Counted from the first letter of the stretch, positions 7,049 through 17,771 are shown. The stretch: 64,000 nucleotides of DNA from Nocardia sp. (GCF_025465275.1 NZ_JAODNK010000153.1:214429-278428); one strand, 5' to 3'. Program-made: numbers and translations. Notes: a model not told the origin generated them from the letters alone.

Positions 7049-7767
7049 GCGAGTCGGCGAGCGAGAACGTCGAACACACGGCTGACGCAACGACACGGGA
7101 CGCTTCCGCGGACCGTGACGATGCCGCACGCGACGAGCTCGCTGCTCGCCGCAGTGGTGACCAGGCCGTGGCCGAGGCCGCCGAGCGCGCCAAGGTGACG
7201 GCGGCCGTGAACATTCCCTCGCTCCCCGACCTTCCGCTACCCATCGATACCGCGAATCTGCGGCTGGGCCCGGACCTGAGCTCCTCCATGCTCGCGCTGC
7301 TGCCCCTGGTGGGCGTGTGGCGCGGCGAGGGCGAAGGAAACGATCCCGAGACCGGCGACTACCGCTTCGGTCAGCAGATCATCGTGTCGCACGACGGTGG
7401 CGACTATCTCACCTGGGAAGCGCGTTCCTGGGTCATCGATACCGAGGGCAATTACGCGGGCCCGGATCTGCGCGAGAGCGGTTTCTGGCGGGTCGGCATC
7501 GACGGTGACGACGAGGTGCTCGAGCTGCTGCTCACGCACGCGTCCGGGATCGTCGAGCTGTTCTACGGCCAGGCGCTCACCCAGTCCTCCTGGGAGCTCG
7601 CCACGGACGTGGTCATTCGCAGCCAGTCCGGCATTGTCGTGGGTGGGGCCAAGCGCCTTTACGGCATCGTCGAGGGCGGCGACCTGGGTTACGTCGAAGA
7701 GCGCATCGCCCCGGACGGCGCTCTCGAGCCGCGCCTGTCCGCGCGCCTGAAGCGCTACATAGGATAG
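7045..7767 (+). CDS. Nitrobindin/FABP-like protein (Rv0813c type)
   Basis: The 240-aa protein begins with an Asp/Ala/Glu-rich, probably disordered stretch (about 1-55) followed by a beta-barrel lipocalin-like domain. The signature GVWRGEGEG starts at Gly90, with DYRFGQQI after it. M. tuberculosis Rv0813c, in the same gene context, has a fatty-acid-binding-protein-like fold. Nitrobindins bind heme through a C-terminal His; here the equivalent segment reads LEPRLSARLKRY, with Arg where I expect that His. Heme binding is therefore doubtful. The GTG start overlaps the preceding small ORF by 4 nt; earlier in-frame ATGs (6859) lie inside the terminator and are rejected. Confidence 0.85.
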   Translation: MSESASENVEHTADATTRDASADRDDAARDELAARRSGDQAVAEAAERAKVTAAVNIPSLPDLPLPIDTANLRLGPDLSSSMLALLPLVGVWRGEGEGNDPETGDYRFGQQIIVSHDGGDYLTWEARSWVIDTEGNYAGPDLRESGFWRVGIDGDDEVLELLLTHASGIVELFYGQALTQSSWELATDVVIRSQSGIVVGGAKRLYGIVEGGDLGYVEERIAPDGALEPRLSARLKRYIG

Positions 7768-8173
7768 CTCTCTCTCCCAACGCAACTCGTGATCTCGCGA
7801 GGCGAGGGTAACTCCTGGGGGACCCCCAGAACGCAATCACGCACCGGACCGTCGGCCCGGTGCGTAAGTCTTTACGTGCTCACCCGTCGGCAAAAGTTCC
7901 GGAGAGGCGGCACAGCCCCCGAGTCTTATCGCGGAGCTAACTCACGCGATTCCGATCGGACTAGACCGGAGACTCGGGGGCCGGGTGACTGCCTGGGATT
8001 CGCTCAGCGCTCGCGCTACGAGAATCCGTTGCAGCGGTGGCCCTTAGCGGACAGCCACCTCACGCGTCCTCGAACTAATCATTATTCGAACCACCTCCTT
8101 CCTTGTGTACAGACGAAAGTAGTCGTCTGCGGGATCGGCGGCAACGTATTTTCTCGGTCCGCGAAATACCAGG
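7768..8173. other. Gene-free region between convergent genes
   Basis: These 406 nt separate the nitrobindin-like gene from cydC. They hold R3 copy B (7777-7912) and a perfect 11-bp stem, GCCCCCGAGTC (7915-7925) with GACTCGGGGGC (7971-7981), which may terminate either transcript. The remainder shows no plausible coding frame or tRNA. Confidence 0.6.
7777..7912. repeat. R3 dispersed repeat, copy B (inverted)
   Basis: Read on the minus strand it begins CCGCCTCTCCGGAACTTTT and ends GAGTTACCC...CTCGCGAGATCACGAGTT...GTTGGG, like copy A. The outermost 25-30 bp next to the nitrobindin gene are nearly identical to copy A in inverted orientation. It contains internal stems (GCACCGG with CCGGTGC; CTGGGGG with CCCCCAG). 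Confidence 0.6.
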
Positions 8174-9871
8174 TCAATGCTGGTTTGCGGGAATAAACCG
8201 GTCGATGGAGACGGTACCGTTCGCGGCGACCTGGACGAGAGTGTCGGCGTGCTGCTCCGCGGGGAGCTGGTGTGTGACAACCACCACGGTCCGGCTGGGG
8301 TCCACGAAGCCGCTGGATACGTCGAGCAGTCGGCACAGGAGATCCGCGCCCGCTTCGGCTTCCAGATGTTCGGTGGGCTCATCCAGCAGCAGCACCCGGG
8401 CCGGGGAGAGCAGGGCCCGGGCGAGCAGTAGCCGGCGGCGCTGACCACCGGAAACCGCTGCCGCACCGCCGATCAGATCGGTGTCGACGCCGTCCGGGAG
8501 GGAGTCCAGCCAGTCACCGGCTCCGACCACGCGCAAGGCGCTTTCGGCCTCCTGCGCGGTGATATCGCCGCGCGCCACCCGCAGGTTCTCCAGCACCGTG
8601 GTACCGAAGAGGTGGGCGTCCTCGGCGAAGAAGGTGATACCTGGGCGCGGGGTGTCGAACAGCCCCGCCCAGGACATGAGCAGCGTGGTCTTGCCCGCGC
8701 CGCTGGGGCCGGTGACGGCGATGCGGCGGCCCTCCGGGAGCGGCGGGAGATCGAGTGCGGGACTGTCGGATTCGGAGTGTTCGAGGCGGGCCAGTCGGTG
8801 CAGGGCCGCACGGCCGGTGGTGAGGGCCTGCGCTGCGGCCGGGAGCACCGCGACAGCTTCGAAGGCCGACAGCGGGACCAGTACCAGCACCGCGAACGCC
8901 ATGGGTGTGATGCCACCCGGCGAGACCGTCTGGAATCCCTTGAAGGCAACGACGGAACCGTTGCCGTACAGCGCGATTCCGATGAGCAGTGACCCCAGCA
9001 CGCTCGCACCGATGGCGAGCGGCAGCACCGCGGCCGACCAGGCGCTGCGGGCGGCCGCCCGGTCCTCGGCGGCAACGGCGCGCTGACCGGCCCGCTCGGC
9101 CGTGACGATCGCCTCGGAAAGTCGTCCGGCGACCCGCAATTCGGGAGCGTGGTCGAGAACCGTCAATGCCTCGGCCGTGAATTCGGTGCGGTCGGCGCGC
9201 ACGGCCACTTCCGCCTCGCTCGCGGCGCGCGCCGACATCCAGGGCGCGACAATCCCGGAAACCGCCAGCGCCACAGCGAGAATGACGGCCGCGGGTACCG
9301 AGATGGTCACCAGCAGCACGACCGCCAGCACCGACAGCACCAGCGCCACCGCAATGGGGACGAAGGCCCGCACCACCACGGCGCCGAGATCATCGATATC
9401 CGCGCCGACCCGCCCGAGCAGCTCCCCCTGCCGCAATTGCGTCGGATCTCCCTGCAGCGCACTGCCTTCGGCCCGCGTATCGCCATCTCCGACGCTCTGC
9501 GCGGCGGAGTTCGACGCGGCGCTCGCACCGGTCCGCCGCGGCCGCCAGATATCCGCCGCGGCAAGTGCGCCGTAGGTGGTGGTGCGCGCCAGACTCATGG
9601 ACCGCAATGCCACGTCATGGGTGGCCAGCCGCTCGAGATACCGGCACAGCCCACGCGAAATACCCAGCGCCCGCACCGTCACCACCGCAATGCTCAAATC
9701 GAGCACCGGCGGCATCTCCCAGGCCCGAGCAATCAGCCAAGCCGCCAGCGCCGCCAACCCGAGCCCACTTCCGAGCGCCGCCACCCCCCAAGCCACCGAC
9801 AAAGCCATTCGCCCCCGCGACAATTCGAGCAACCCCCGAATCCGCCGGAAATCCGCAAGCACCCCACTCAT
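8174..9871 (-). CDS. cydC: CydC, ABC exporter subunit for cytochrome bd assembly
   Basis: The 565-aa half-transporter has an N-terminal membrane domain (six helices, about 1-330) and a C-terminal ATPase. Walker A is GPSGAGKTTLL, the signature is VSGGQRRRLLLARALL and Walker B is VLLLDEPTEHL. With CydD it exports thiol reductants (glutathione/cysteine in E. coli), which is required to mature cytochrome bd. About 30 hydrophilic residues (ASAASNSAAQSVGDGD...) interrupt the membrane domain near position 125. It is the last gene of cydA-cydB-cydD-cydC. Its start lies beside a duplicated segment carrying TTATCCACA. Confidence 0.9.
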   Translation of the reverse strand: MSGVLADFRRIRGLLELSRGRMALSVAWGVAALGSGLGLAALAAWLIARAWEMPPVLDLSIAVVTVRALGISRGLCRYLERLATHDVALRSMSLARTTTYGALAAADIWRPRRTGASAASNSAAQSVGDGDTRAEGSALQGDPTQLRQGELLGRVGADIDDLGAVVVRAFVPIAVALVLSVLAVVLLVTISVPAAVILAVALAVSGIVAPWMSARAASEAEVAVRADRTEFTAEALTVLDHAPELRVAGRLSEAIVTAERAGQRAVAAEDRAAARSAWSAAVLPLAIGASVLGSLLIGIALYGNGSVVAFKGFQTVSPGGITPMAFAVLVLVPLSAFEAVAVLPAAAQALTTGRAALHRLARLEHSESDSPALDLPPLPEGRRIAVTGPSGAGKTTLLMSWAGLFDTPRPGITFFAEDAHLFGTTVLENLRVARGDITAQEAESALRVVGAGDWLDSLPDGVDTDLIGGAAAVSGGQRRRLLLARALLSPARVLLLDEPTEHLEAEAGADLLCRLLDVSSGFVDPSRTVVVVTHQLPAEQHADTLVQVAANGTVSIDRFIPANQH

Positions 9872-9910
9872 CGCACACCCACTTCAGAGTTATCCACAGC
9901 GTTCCCCAGC
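9869..9910. repeat. Direct duplication, copy 1, with TTATCCACA box
   Basis: This segment begins at the cydC start codon (TCATCGC...CCCAC) and continues through TTATCCACA (9890-9898) to CCCCAG. It is repeated imperfectly at 9982-10023 with the same layout. TTATCCACA is the consensus DnaA box. Confidence 0.55.
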
Positions 9911-9980
9911 CCGACGGCCGGCTCCAGCGCGATGACGTAGATCGAGCCTCGAACCTGTCGGCATCCGCCCGGTGCCGCGC

Positions 9981-12005
<2,025 letters not shown>

Positions 12006-12050
12006 CTCTTCGGTTCCGTACTGTCGGTATCGAACTGACTGCGTATCGAA

Positions 12051-13100
12051 CTAGCTGCGCGGCGCTCCCATCGGCAGTCCGATCGGCGCCGGGATCTGCT
12101 CGATGGTGAGGCGCTGCCGGAATACCCAGTACGACCAGGCCTGGTAGACCAGCACCACCGGAACCATGGCCACCGCCACCCAGCTCATGACCACCAGCGT
12201 GTAGTGCGTGGAGGACGCCGAGATGGTGCTGCCGCGGCCGTCGACGCTGAGACTGAAGGCCGAATCGATGGTGGAGGGCAGCACATTCGGGAACAGCGAC
12301 CCGAACAGCAGCACCGTGGCCCCGATAATGGTCAGCGCGGTGCCGGTGAAGGCCCAGCCGTCGCGGCCCTGGGTGGCCGCGAAGCCCGCGACCAGCAGCC
12401 CGATCACGGCCAGTACCAAGGGAATCCAGGTCCAGCCCTTGCCGTAGGCGAGCTGGGTCCAGATGCCGAAGGCCGCCACCACCACGGCGGTGGGCACGAA
12501 CAGCTTGCGCACCAGGGCCTGTGCCTCGTCGCGCACCTCGTTGCCGGTCTTCAGCACGATGAACAGCGCACCGTGCAGCAGGAACAGCAGCAGGGTGGTG
12601 AGCCCGCCGAGCAGTGCGTACGGGTTCAGCAGGTCGAGCAGATTGCCGCCGATCTGCCTGTGCTCGTTGAGCTTTACGCCGCGCACCATATTGGCGAAGG
12701 CCAATCCCCAAGCGAGAGCCGGAATCCAGGAGCCGAGACCGATGCCGATATCGCAGCCGAGCCGCCAGCGGTCGTCGTCGATCTTGCTGCGCCATTCGAT
12801 GGCGCAGGCGCGGGCGATCAGTCCGACCAGGATCAGCAGCAGCGCCAGGTAGAACCCGGAGAACAGGCTGGCGTACCACTCCGGGAAGGCGGCGAACAGC
12901 GCGCCGCCTGCGGTGAGCAGCCATACCTCGTTGCCGTCCCATACGGGTCCGATGGTGTTGAGCACCACCCGCTTTCGCACTTCGGAACCCCGCCCGAGGA
13001 TCGGCATGAGCATGCCGACTCCGTAGTCGAAGCCCTCCAGGACGAAGTAGCCGGTGAACAGCACTGCGATCAGCAGAAACCAGAATTCGGGGAGACTCAT
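12051..13100 (-). CDS. cydB: CydB, cytochrome bd oxidase subunit II
   Basis: The 349-aa integral membrane protein has about eight to nine helices. It opens MSLPEFWFLLIAVLFTGYFVLEGFDYGVG-like, the standard CydB N-terminus, with the conserved FDYGVGML and NEVWLL segments and AFPEWY further on. It forms the quinol:oxygen oxidoreductase with CydA. An AGGAGCCCAGG SD precedes the ATG, and the gene starts 9 nt after the cydA stop, so the two subunits are made from one mRNA. Confidence 0.96.
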   Translation of the reverse strand: MSLPEFWFLLIAVLFTGYFVLEGFDYGVGMLMPILGRGSEVRKRVVLNTIGPVWDGNEVWLLTAGGALFAAFPEWYASLFSGFYLALLLILVGLIARACAIEWRSKIDDDRWRLGCDIGIGLGSWIPALAWGLAFANMVRGVKLNEHRQIGGNLLDLLNPYALLGGLTTLLLFLLHGALFIVLKTGNEVRDEAQALVRKLFVPTAVVVAAFGIWTQLAYGKGWTWIPLVLAVIGLLVAGFAATQGRDGWAFTGTALTIIGATVLLFGSLFPNVLPSTIDSAFSLSVDGRGSTISASSTHYTLVVMSWVAVAMVPVVLVYQAWSYWVFRQRLTIEQIPAPIGLPMGAPRS

Positions 13101-13109
13101 CCTGGGCTC

Positions 13110-14579
13110 CTAGTAGGCGAAGGAAAGCTTGTCGACGTTGTCCCCGGTCATGCGCGGGGTGTCCGGGGCCGGCTGTTCCGGGCCCTCGATCACATAGCGG
13201 CGCATGAGGTAGAACCAGGCGACCGCGAGCAGACCGTAGAGCAGCGTGAAGACGACCAGCGAGGTGACGATGGTGCCCGCGGTGACGCCGGAGACACCCT
13301 GCTGCACCGTCAGTCGAATGTGCGGATCACCGGTCGGATTGGGTGCGACCACCCAGGGCTGGCGGCCCATCTCGGTGAAGATCCAGCCGGAGATATTGCC
13401 GAAGAACGGCGTCAGGATGCAGATGAGCGACAGCCAGGAGAACCACCGCTGGTTCGGCACCCGGCCGCCCCTGGTGACCCAGAATCCGACCAGCGCCAAC
13501 AGGATCGAGCCGGCCATGAGGCCGATCATGGCCCGGAAGGTCCAGTAGGTGACGAAGAGGTTGGGCCGGTAGTCGCCGACGCCGTACTTCTCGTTGTACG
13601 ACAGCTGCAGGTCCTTCACGCCGTCGAGCGTCACGCCGCTGAATTTGCCCTGAGCCAGCCACGGCAGCGCGTAGGGCACCTCGATGAGGTGGGTGACGCT
13701 GTCGCAGTTGTTGTGGGTGCCGATGGTGAGGACGGAGAAGTCCGGATCGGTTTCGGTGTGGCACAGCGATTCCGCCGACGCCATCTTCATGGGCTGCTGT
13801 TTGAACATGAGCTTGCCCTGGACATCGCCGGTGAAAACCAGTGCGACAGCGGCTACCAGGACGACGTACAGCCCGAGCCGGGCAGCCGGCCGCCACATGG
13901 TGCGGGCCTCCTCGGTCGGCGCGCGATCGCCGGTGGTCTCCACCTGGCGGGCCTTGCGGACCATCCACCAGCCCGCGACACCGGCGACGAAGGTGCCCGC
14001 GGTGAGGAAGGCTCCGGCGATCACGTGCGGGAAGGCGGCGACCGTCGTGTTGTTGCCGAGCACCGCCCAGATGTCGTGCAGCTCAGCGCGTCCGGTCTTC
14101 GGGTTGTACTCCGCACCGACCGGGTGCTGCATGAACGAGTTGGCCGCGACGATGAAGTACGCCGAGGCATTGGTGCCGATGGCGACCAGCCAGATACAGG
14201 CCAGGTGCACCTTTTTCGACAGCCTGGTCCAGCCGAATATCCATAGGCCCAGGAAGGTGGATTCCATGAAGAACGCGACCAGCGCCTCCATGGCGAGCGG
14301 TGCGCCGAACACATCGCCGACGAAGCGGGAGTATTCGCTCCAGGCCATGCCGAACTGGAATTCCTGCACGATGCCGGTGGCGACGCCGAGCGCGAAATTG
14401 ATCAGGAACAGCTTGCCGAAGAATTTGGTGAGGCGGTACCAGTGCTCTTTGCCCGTAATCACCCATGCGGTCTGCATGCCCGCTACCAGTGGTGCGAGAC
14501 CGATGGTGAGCGGCACGAAGATGAAGTGATAGACGGTGGTGATTCCGAACTGCCAGCGCGCTAGATCCACGACGCTCAT
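13110..14579 (-). CDS. cydA: CydA, cytochrome bd oxidase subunit I
   Basis: The 489-aa heme-bearing subunit of the high-affinity terminal oxidase. The N-terminal segment ARWQFGITTVYH supplies a heme-ligand His (H18), and the quinol-site motif GRQPW is visible near residue 405. At 489 aa it is of the short Q-loop class. GGAGG lies 4 nt before the ATG. It is the first gene of cydABDC. The upstream region carries a 10-nt direct repeat, but no regulator gene is adjacent. Confidence 0.96.
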   Translation of the reverse strand: MSVVDLARWQFGITTVYHFIFVPLTIGLAPLVAGMQTAWVITGKEHWYRLTKFFGKLFLINFALGVATGIVQEFQFGMAWSEYSRFVGDVFGAPLAMEALVAFFMESTFLGLWIFGWTRLSKKVHLACIWLVAIGTNASAYFIVAANSFMQHPVGAEYNPKTGRAELHDIWAVLGNNTTVAAFPHVIAGAFLTAGTFVAGVAGWWMVRKARQVETTGDRAPTEEARTMWRPAARLGLYVVLVAAVALVFTGDVQGKLMFKQQPMKMASAESLCHTETDPDFSVLTIGTHNNCDSVTHLIEVPYALPWLAQGKFSGVTLDGVKDLQLSYNEKYGVGDYRPNLFVTYWTFRAMIGLMAGSILLALVGFWVTRGGRVPNQRWFSWLSLICILTPFFGNISGWIFTEMGRQPWVVAPNPTGDPHIRLTVQQGVSGVTAGTIVTSLVVFTLLYGLLAVAWFYLMRRYVIEGPEQPAPDTPRMTGDNVDKLSFAY

Positions 14580-14617
14580 CCGACCTCCAGCCGATCTACG
14601 ACATGACGTAGTACCAG

Positions 14618-14668
14618 ACAGTACGCCTTACGAACTTCAGATCAACATGTGCCGCGCCACAGTACGCC
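14618..14668. promoter_or_regulatory. Repeated ACAGTACGCC motif upstream of cydA
   Basis: ACAGTACGCC occurs at 14618-14627 and again at 14659-14668, 41 nt apart (about four helical turns), in the cydA promoter region. It may be a pair of regulator sites; the protein is unknown. Confidence 0.35.
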
Positions 14669-14705
14669 ATAAATTAGCTGGACTGTGATAACGCGCTCTC
14701 TGCGC

Positions 14706-14742
14706 GCCCGATCATCACCACGGGACGTGGCGATGATCGGGC
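14706..14742. terminator. Stem-loop between pabC and cydA
   Basis: GCCCGATCATC (14706-14716) pairs perfectly with GATGATCGGGC (14732-14742), with four further inner pairs. It lies 21 nt past the pabC-like stop on the minus strand. It lacks a U-tract, so termination is likely but not certain. Confidence 0.6.
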
Positions 14743-14762
14743 TCAACTACCAGAAATATGGG

Positions 14763-15692
14763 CTACCAGTCGGCCACGCTGCCGGGCAGCGCGATGCCGC
14801 GATCCACCAGCGCCGCAATCTCGGGGGCATTCTCCGGAGCCGACAACCGCAGCCCGTCCAGTGATTTCACCCGGGCCGCCAGGGTCACGCTCGACAGCAT
14901 CCACACGCTGTCGGCGGTGATCAGATCGGCGGTGAACAGCGGCTCGTAGCGGCAGTCCCAGCCAGCCTTCTCGGCCTGTACATAGAGCGCGCGCTGTGTC
15001 GTGCCGGGCAGTACACCATTGCGGGCGGGCGGGGTGACCAGCTGATTCCCGCGTGCCACAACCACGGTCGAGCGCGGACCCTCCAGCACCCGGTTCTCGG
15101 TGCTGGTGAAGATCACATCATCGGCATTCATGCGCTGAGCGAAGCGCAGCGCCGCCATATTCGTTGCGTACGAGAGGGTTTTGGCGCCCAGCAATTGCCA
15201 AGGCGCGGCCTGCGCGAGGTCGATCGAGATGCCGCGCGACAGGGTGATGACCGAAACACCTTCGCTGCGGGCAGTTTCGACACGCGCGTGCACCGGAACC
15301 ACCAAAACGTAACCGGTAGTGGCGGGTTCGGAGCCGGAGAGACCCCCACCCGCGTTAGCTGTTGATTTGCTATTTGCTTTTGCGTGATCGCTGTCACGCC
15401 CGCGGGTGAGCACCATCCGCAGTAATCCCTCACGCTCGGCGCCCCACTCCTCGGCCGCCAGTTCCACCGCGAACCGCCACGCGTCGAGATCCGGCGCAGG
15501 CAGCTCCATCGCCTCCGCCGAGCGGCGTAGTCGCCCCAGGTGCAACTCCAGTGCACAGGGCGAACCACCCCGCACCAGCACCGTCTCGAAAATGCCGTCA
15601 CCACGAAGTGCGCCGATATCGTCCGCATAAAGAAGCGGCGCGTCCGGATCCCGGATCGCGCCGTCGATAGTCACCAAAACCCGTTCCACCAT
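14763..15692 (-). CDS. pabC: Aminodeoxychorismate lyase-like class IV aminotransferase
   Basis: The 309-aa PLP enzyme is of fold type IV (Rv0812 in the same context). The N-terminal LLYADDIGALRGDGIFETVLVRGG is the family hallmark; the catalytic Lys is probably in the LLGAKTLSYATNMAAL region, and ENRVLEGPRSTVVV is also conserved. It most likely cleaves aminodeoxychorismate to 4-aminobenzoate for folate, but branched-chain or D-amino-acid transaminase activity cannot be excluded by eye. A TAGGCT box is 7 nt before the ATG (leaderless). An AT-rich insertion encodes about 20 polar residues near residue 110. Confidence 0.82.
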   Translation of the reverse strand: MVERVLVTIDGAIRDPDAPLLYADDIGALRGDGIFETVLVRGGSPCALELHLGRLRRSAEAMELPAPDLDAWRFAVELAAEEWGAEREGLLRMVLTRGRDSDHAKANSKSTANAGGGLSGSEPATTGYVLVVPVHARVETARSEGVSVITLSRGISIDLAQAAPWQLLGAKTLSYATNMAALRFAQRMNADDVIFTSTENRVLEGPRSTVVVARGNQLVTPPARNGVLPGTTQRALYVQAEKAGWDCRYEPLFTADLITADSVWMLSSVTLAARVKSLDGLRLSAPENAPEIAALVDRGIALPGSVADW

Positions 15693-15699
15693 GCAGGCG

Positions 15700-15705
15700 A
15701 GCCTA
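15700..15705 (-). promoter_or_regulatory. Leaderless-type -10 box of pabC
   Basis: On the minus strand TAGGCT is followed by 7 nt and the ATG at 15692. It lies 45 nt downstream of the promoter end of R1 repeat copy 1. Confidence 0.6.
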
Positions 15706-15750
15706 GGACAGACGCCACAATATCGAGCGATATCCGGCCACTGTGCTCAA

Positions 15751-15888
15751 TTGCCCTCCGCTTCGCTCCGGGCAGGGTCGCGGCCCCTGGTCCCGGTTCT
15801 TCCCTCCCTCCGCTCCTCCGCTTCGCTCCCCCGCTCCAAGGCGCAGGTCTATGGAGCCGCAGTCCAGAACCGGGACGGCCGCGACCTT
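15751..15888 (-). repeat. R1 dispersed hairpin repeat, copy 1
   Basis: A 138-bp copy, oriented toward pabC. On the minus strand it opens AAGGTCGCGGCCGTCCCGG and closes GGAGGGCAATTGAGCACAG. The two arms (GGTCGCGGCC.CCCGGTTCT and AGAACCGGG.GGCCGCGACC) can fold into a long hairpin. Six further copies are listed. Confidence 0.85.
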
Positions 15889-15979
15889 GGGAGTGGTGTC
15901 GCTTAACACACTCGAGGAGGTCACAGCGCTTCACGCGACTGGGTGAGCGGACGGCGTCTGTAGGTCACGCTAGGGTGGG

Positions 15980-17092
15980 GTGGTGTCCTTCGAGGTAGCA
16001 CCCAGTCCGATTCTGCAGGTTCCAGGGGCTGTCGCGGGGCCGCCCGAGTCACCGGATGCGGCCGTCGCGTGGCATTACGGGGATCCACTGGGTGAGCAGC
16101 GCGCCGCGGTTCAGCGTGCGGCAATGGTGGACAGATCGCATCGATTCGTCATCAGCATCACCGGAAAAGAACGCCTGAGCTGGCTGCACACCATCTCCAG
16201 TCAGGCCGTGGCCGGGCTGCAGGACGGGCAGTCCGCCGAGAATCTGGATCTCGATCTGAACGGCCGGGTGCTGCACCACTTCGTGCTCACCGAGCTGGAC
16301 GGCACGGTGTGGATCGATACCGAGGCCGAACGCGGACCGGACCTGCTGAGCTTCCTGCAGAAGATGGTGTTCTGGGCCGACGCCAAACCCGAAGCCGCCC
16401 CCGACCACGCGATATTGACCCTGCTGGGTCCGCGCATCACCGCCGAAACACTGGGCATCCCAAGCCTTCCCGAGGACTATCAGGCCGTACCGGTGCCCGG
16501 CGGCGGTTTCCTGCGCCGGATGCCCTGGCCCACCACCGATTCCTTCGACCTGCTCGTCCCCCGCGCCCAGCTCACCAACTGGTGGACGCGGCTGCGGGAC
16601 GCCGGGGTGGAGGCGGCGGGCAGCTGGACCTTCGAGGCGCTGCGGGTGGCCGCGCTGCGCCCGCGCATCGGCATCGATACCGATGACCGCACCATTCCGC
16701 ACGAGGCGAACTGGGTCGGCGGCATCGAGGAGCACGGGGCCGTACACCTGAACAAGGGCTGCTATCGCGGTCAGGAGACGGTGGCCCGGGTCCACAATCT
16801 CGGTAAGCCGCCGCGGAATCTGGTGCTGCTGCATCTGGACGGCTCGGCCGACTCCCGCCCGGCCCCCGGAGACGCGGTGACGGCCGGCGGGCGCACGGTG
16901 GGCGTGCTGGGCACGGTCATCGACCACTACGAACTCGGCCCGATCGCGCTGGCGCTGGTCAAACGCAGTGTGCCCGCGGACACCCCGCTCGGGGCCGGCC
17001 CGTGCGCGGCGTCGATCGACCCGGATTCCGTTCCCGCGCACGATGAACCGCAGGCCGGCCGGCTCGCCGTCGAAAGGCTGCGCGGCCGATGA
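15980..17092 (+). CDS. ygfZ: YgfZ/GcvT-domain folate-binding protein
   Basis: The 370-aa protein belongs to the COG0354 YgfZ family, folate-binding proteins that assist iron-sulfur cluster assembly or repair. The diagnostic motif is NKGCYRGQE (K-G-C-Y-x-G-Q-E), with a GcvT-like N-terminal part (GKERLSWLHTISSQAV). It corresponds to Rv0811c and is divergent from the pabC-like gene. Two consecutive GTG codons (15980, 15983) could start it; TAGGGT at 15971-15976 is 6 nt before the second, which fits a leaderless start there. Its stop overlaps the next gene by 4 nt (ATGA). Confidence 0.9.
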   Translation: MVSFEVAPSPILQVPGAVAGPPESPDAAVAWHYGDPLGEQRAAVQRAAMVDRSHRFVISITGKERLSWLHTISSQAVAGLQDGQSAENLDLDLNGRVLHHFVLTELDGTVWIDTEAERGPDLLSFLQKMVFWADAKPEAAPDHAILTLLGPRITAETLGIPSLPEDYQAVPVPGGGFLRRMPWPTTDSFDLLVPRAQLTNWWTRLRDAGVEAAGSWTFEALRVAALRPRIGIDTDDRTIPHEANWVGGIEEHGAVHLNKGCYRGQETVARVHNLGKPPRNLVLLHLDGSADSRPAPGDAVTAGGRTVGVLGTVIDHYELGPIALALVKRSVPADTPLGAGPCAASIDPDSVPAHDEPQAGRLAVERLRGR

Positions 17093-17742
17093 GCTCACTC
17101 GCCGGCCGAGTGCTCGCCGTGTGTGTGGTGCACGAGGAACTCGAGGACGCCGGGCGAGTCGGTCGCACCGCCATCGACAAACGTCCGGTGCCGCATCGGG
17201 TTCCGGTGCGGGCGCTGGGCCTCGAGGGTGATCACGTCTGCGATACCGAGCACCACGGCGGCGTGCATCAGGCCGTCTACGCCTATGCCGAGGCGGACGC
17301 GCAGAGCTGGTCCGCCGAGCTCGATCGCGAGCTGGCGGTCGGCTGGTTCGGCGAAAACCTGCGTGTCAGCGGCATTCCGGTGAGCGATGCGGTGCTCGGC
17401 AGCCACTGGGCCGTCGGCGACACCCTGCTGGAGGTGTCCGCACCGCGTGTGCCGTGCGCGACCTTCCAGCGCTGGACCGGTGAGCAGCAGTGGGTGAAAC
17501 GGTTCACCGCACAGGCGAATACGGGCGCCTACTTCCGGGTACTGACAGAGGGCACCATCGGCGCGGGCGACGAGGTGCGGGTGGTGCACGTGCCCGCGCA
17601 CGGCGTCACCGTGCGCGATCTGTTCACCGGTGCCGATATGGCTCGCCTGGACCTGTTGCTGGAGTCCGAGCCGACCATTTCCGACGATGTGCGCGTGCAG
17701 ATCGACCGGCACCGCCGCCGCCACGTAGGAGCAAGTCGATGA
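17089..17742 (+). CDS. MOSC-domain protein (YiiM-like)
   Basis: The 217-aa protein is a stand-alone MOSC domain, the fold that carries sulfur from a conserved cysteine to molybdenum cofactor or other substrates. VPCATFQRW holds the conserved Cys, and GDHVCDTEHHGGVHQAVYAY and WFGENL are typical of YiiM-type members, which reduce N-hydroxylated compounds. Its ATG overlaps the ygfZ stop, giving a coupled pair. The exact substrate is unknown. R1 repeat copy 2 follows and leads into the asparaginase gene. Confidence 0.82.
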   Translation: MSSLAGRVLAVCVVHEELEDAGRVGRTAIDKRPVPHRVPVRALGLEGDHVCDTEHHGGVHQAVYAYAEADAQSWSAELDRELAVGWFGENLRVSGIPVSDAVLGSHWAVGDTLLEVSAPRVPCATFQRWTGEQQWVKRFTAQANTGAYFRVLTEGTIGAGDEVRVVHVPAHGVTVRDLFTGADMARLDLLLESEPTISDDVRVQIDRHRRRHVGASR

Positions 17743-17771
17743 AAGAGATTCCACTCCAAGCGCATACACCC

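Noticed and set aside
6729..7912. R3 copies as a known riboswitch
   Set aside because: The blocks did not match any riboswitch core I could recall, and copies occur both upstream and downstream of genes in either orientation.
7789..8196. A 135-codon frame in the gap between the nitrobindin-like gene and cydC
   Set aside because: It runs through repeat copy B and its hairpins, has no SD, and has no recognisable composition or motifs.
12204..14246. A 680-codon plus-strand frame opposite cydAB
   Set aside because: Antisense shadow rich in Glu/Gln/His/Arg without domains, opposite two strongly conserved genes.
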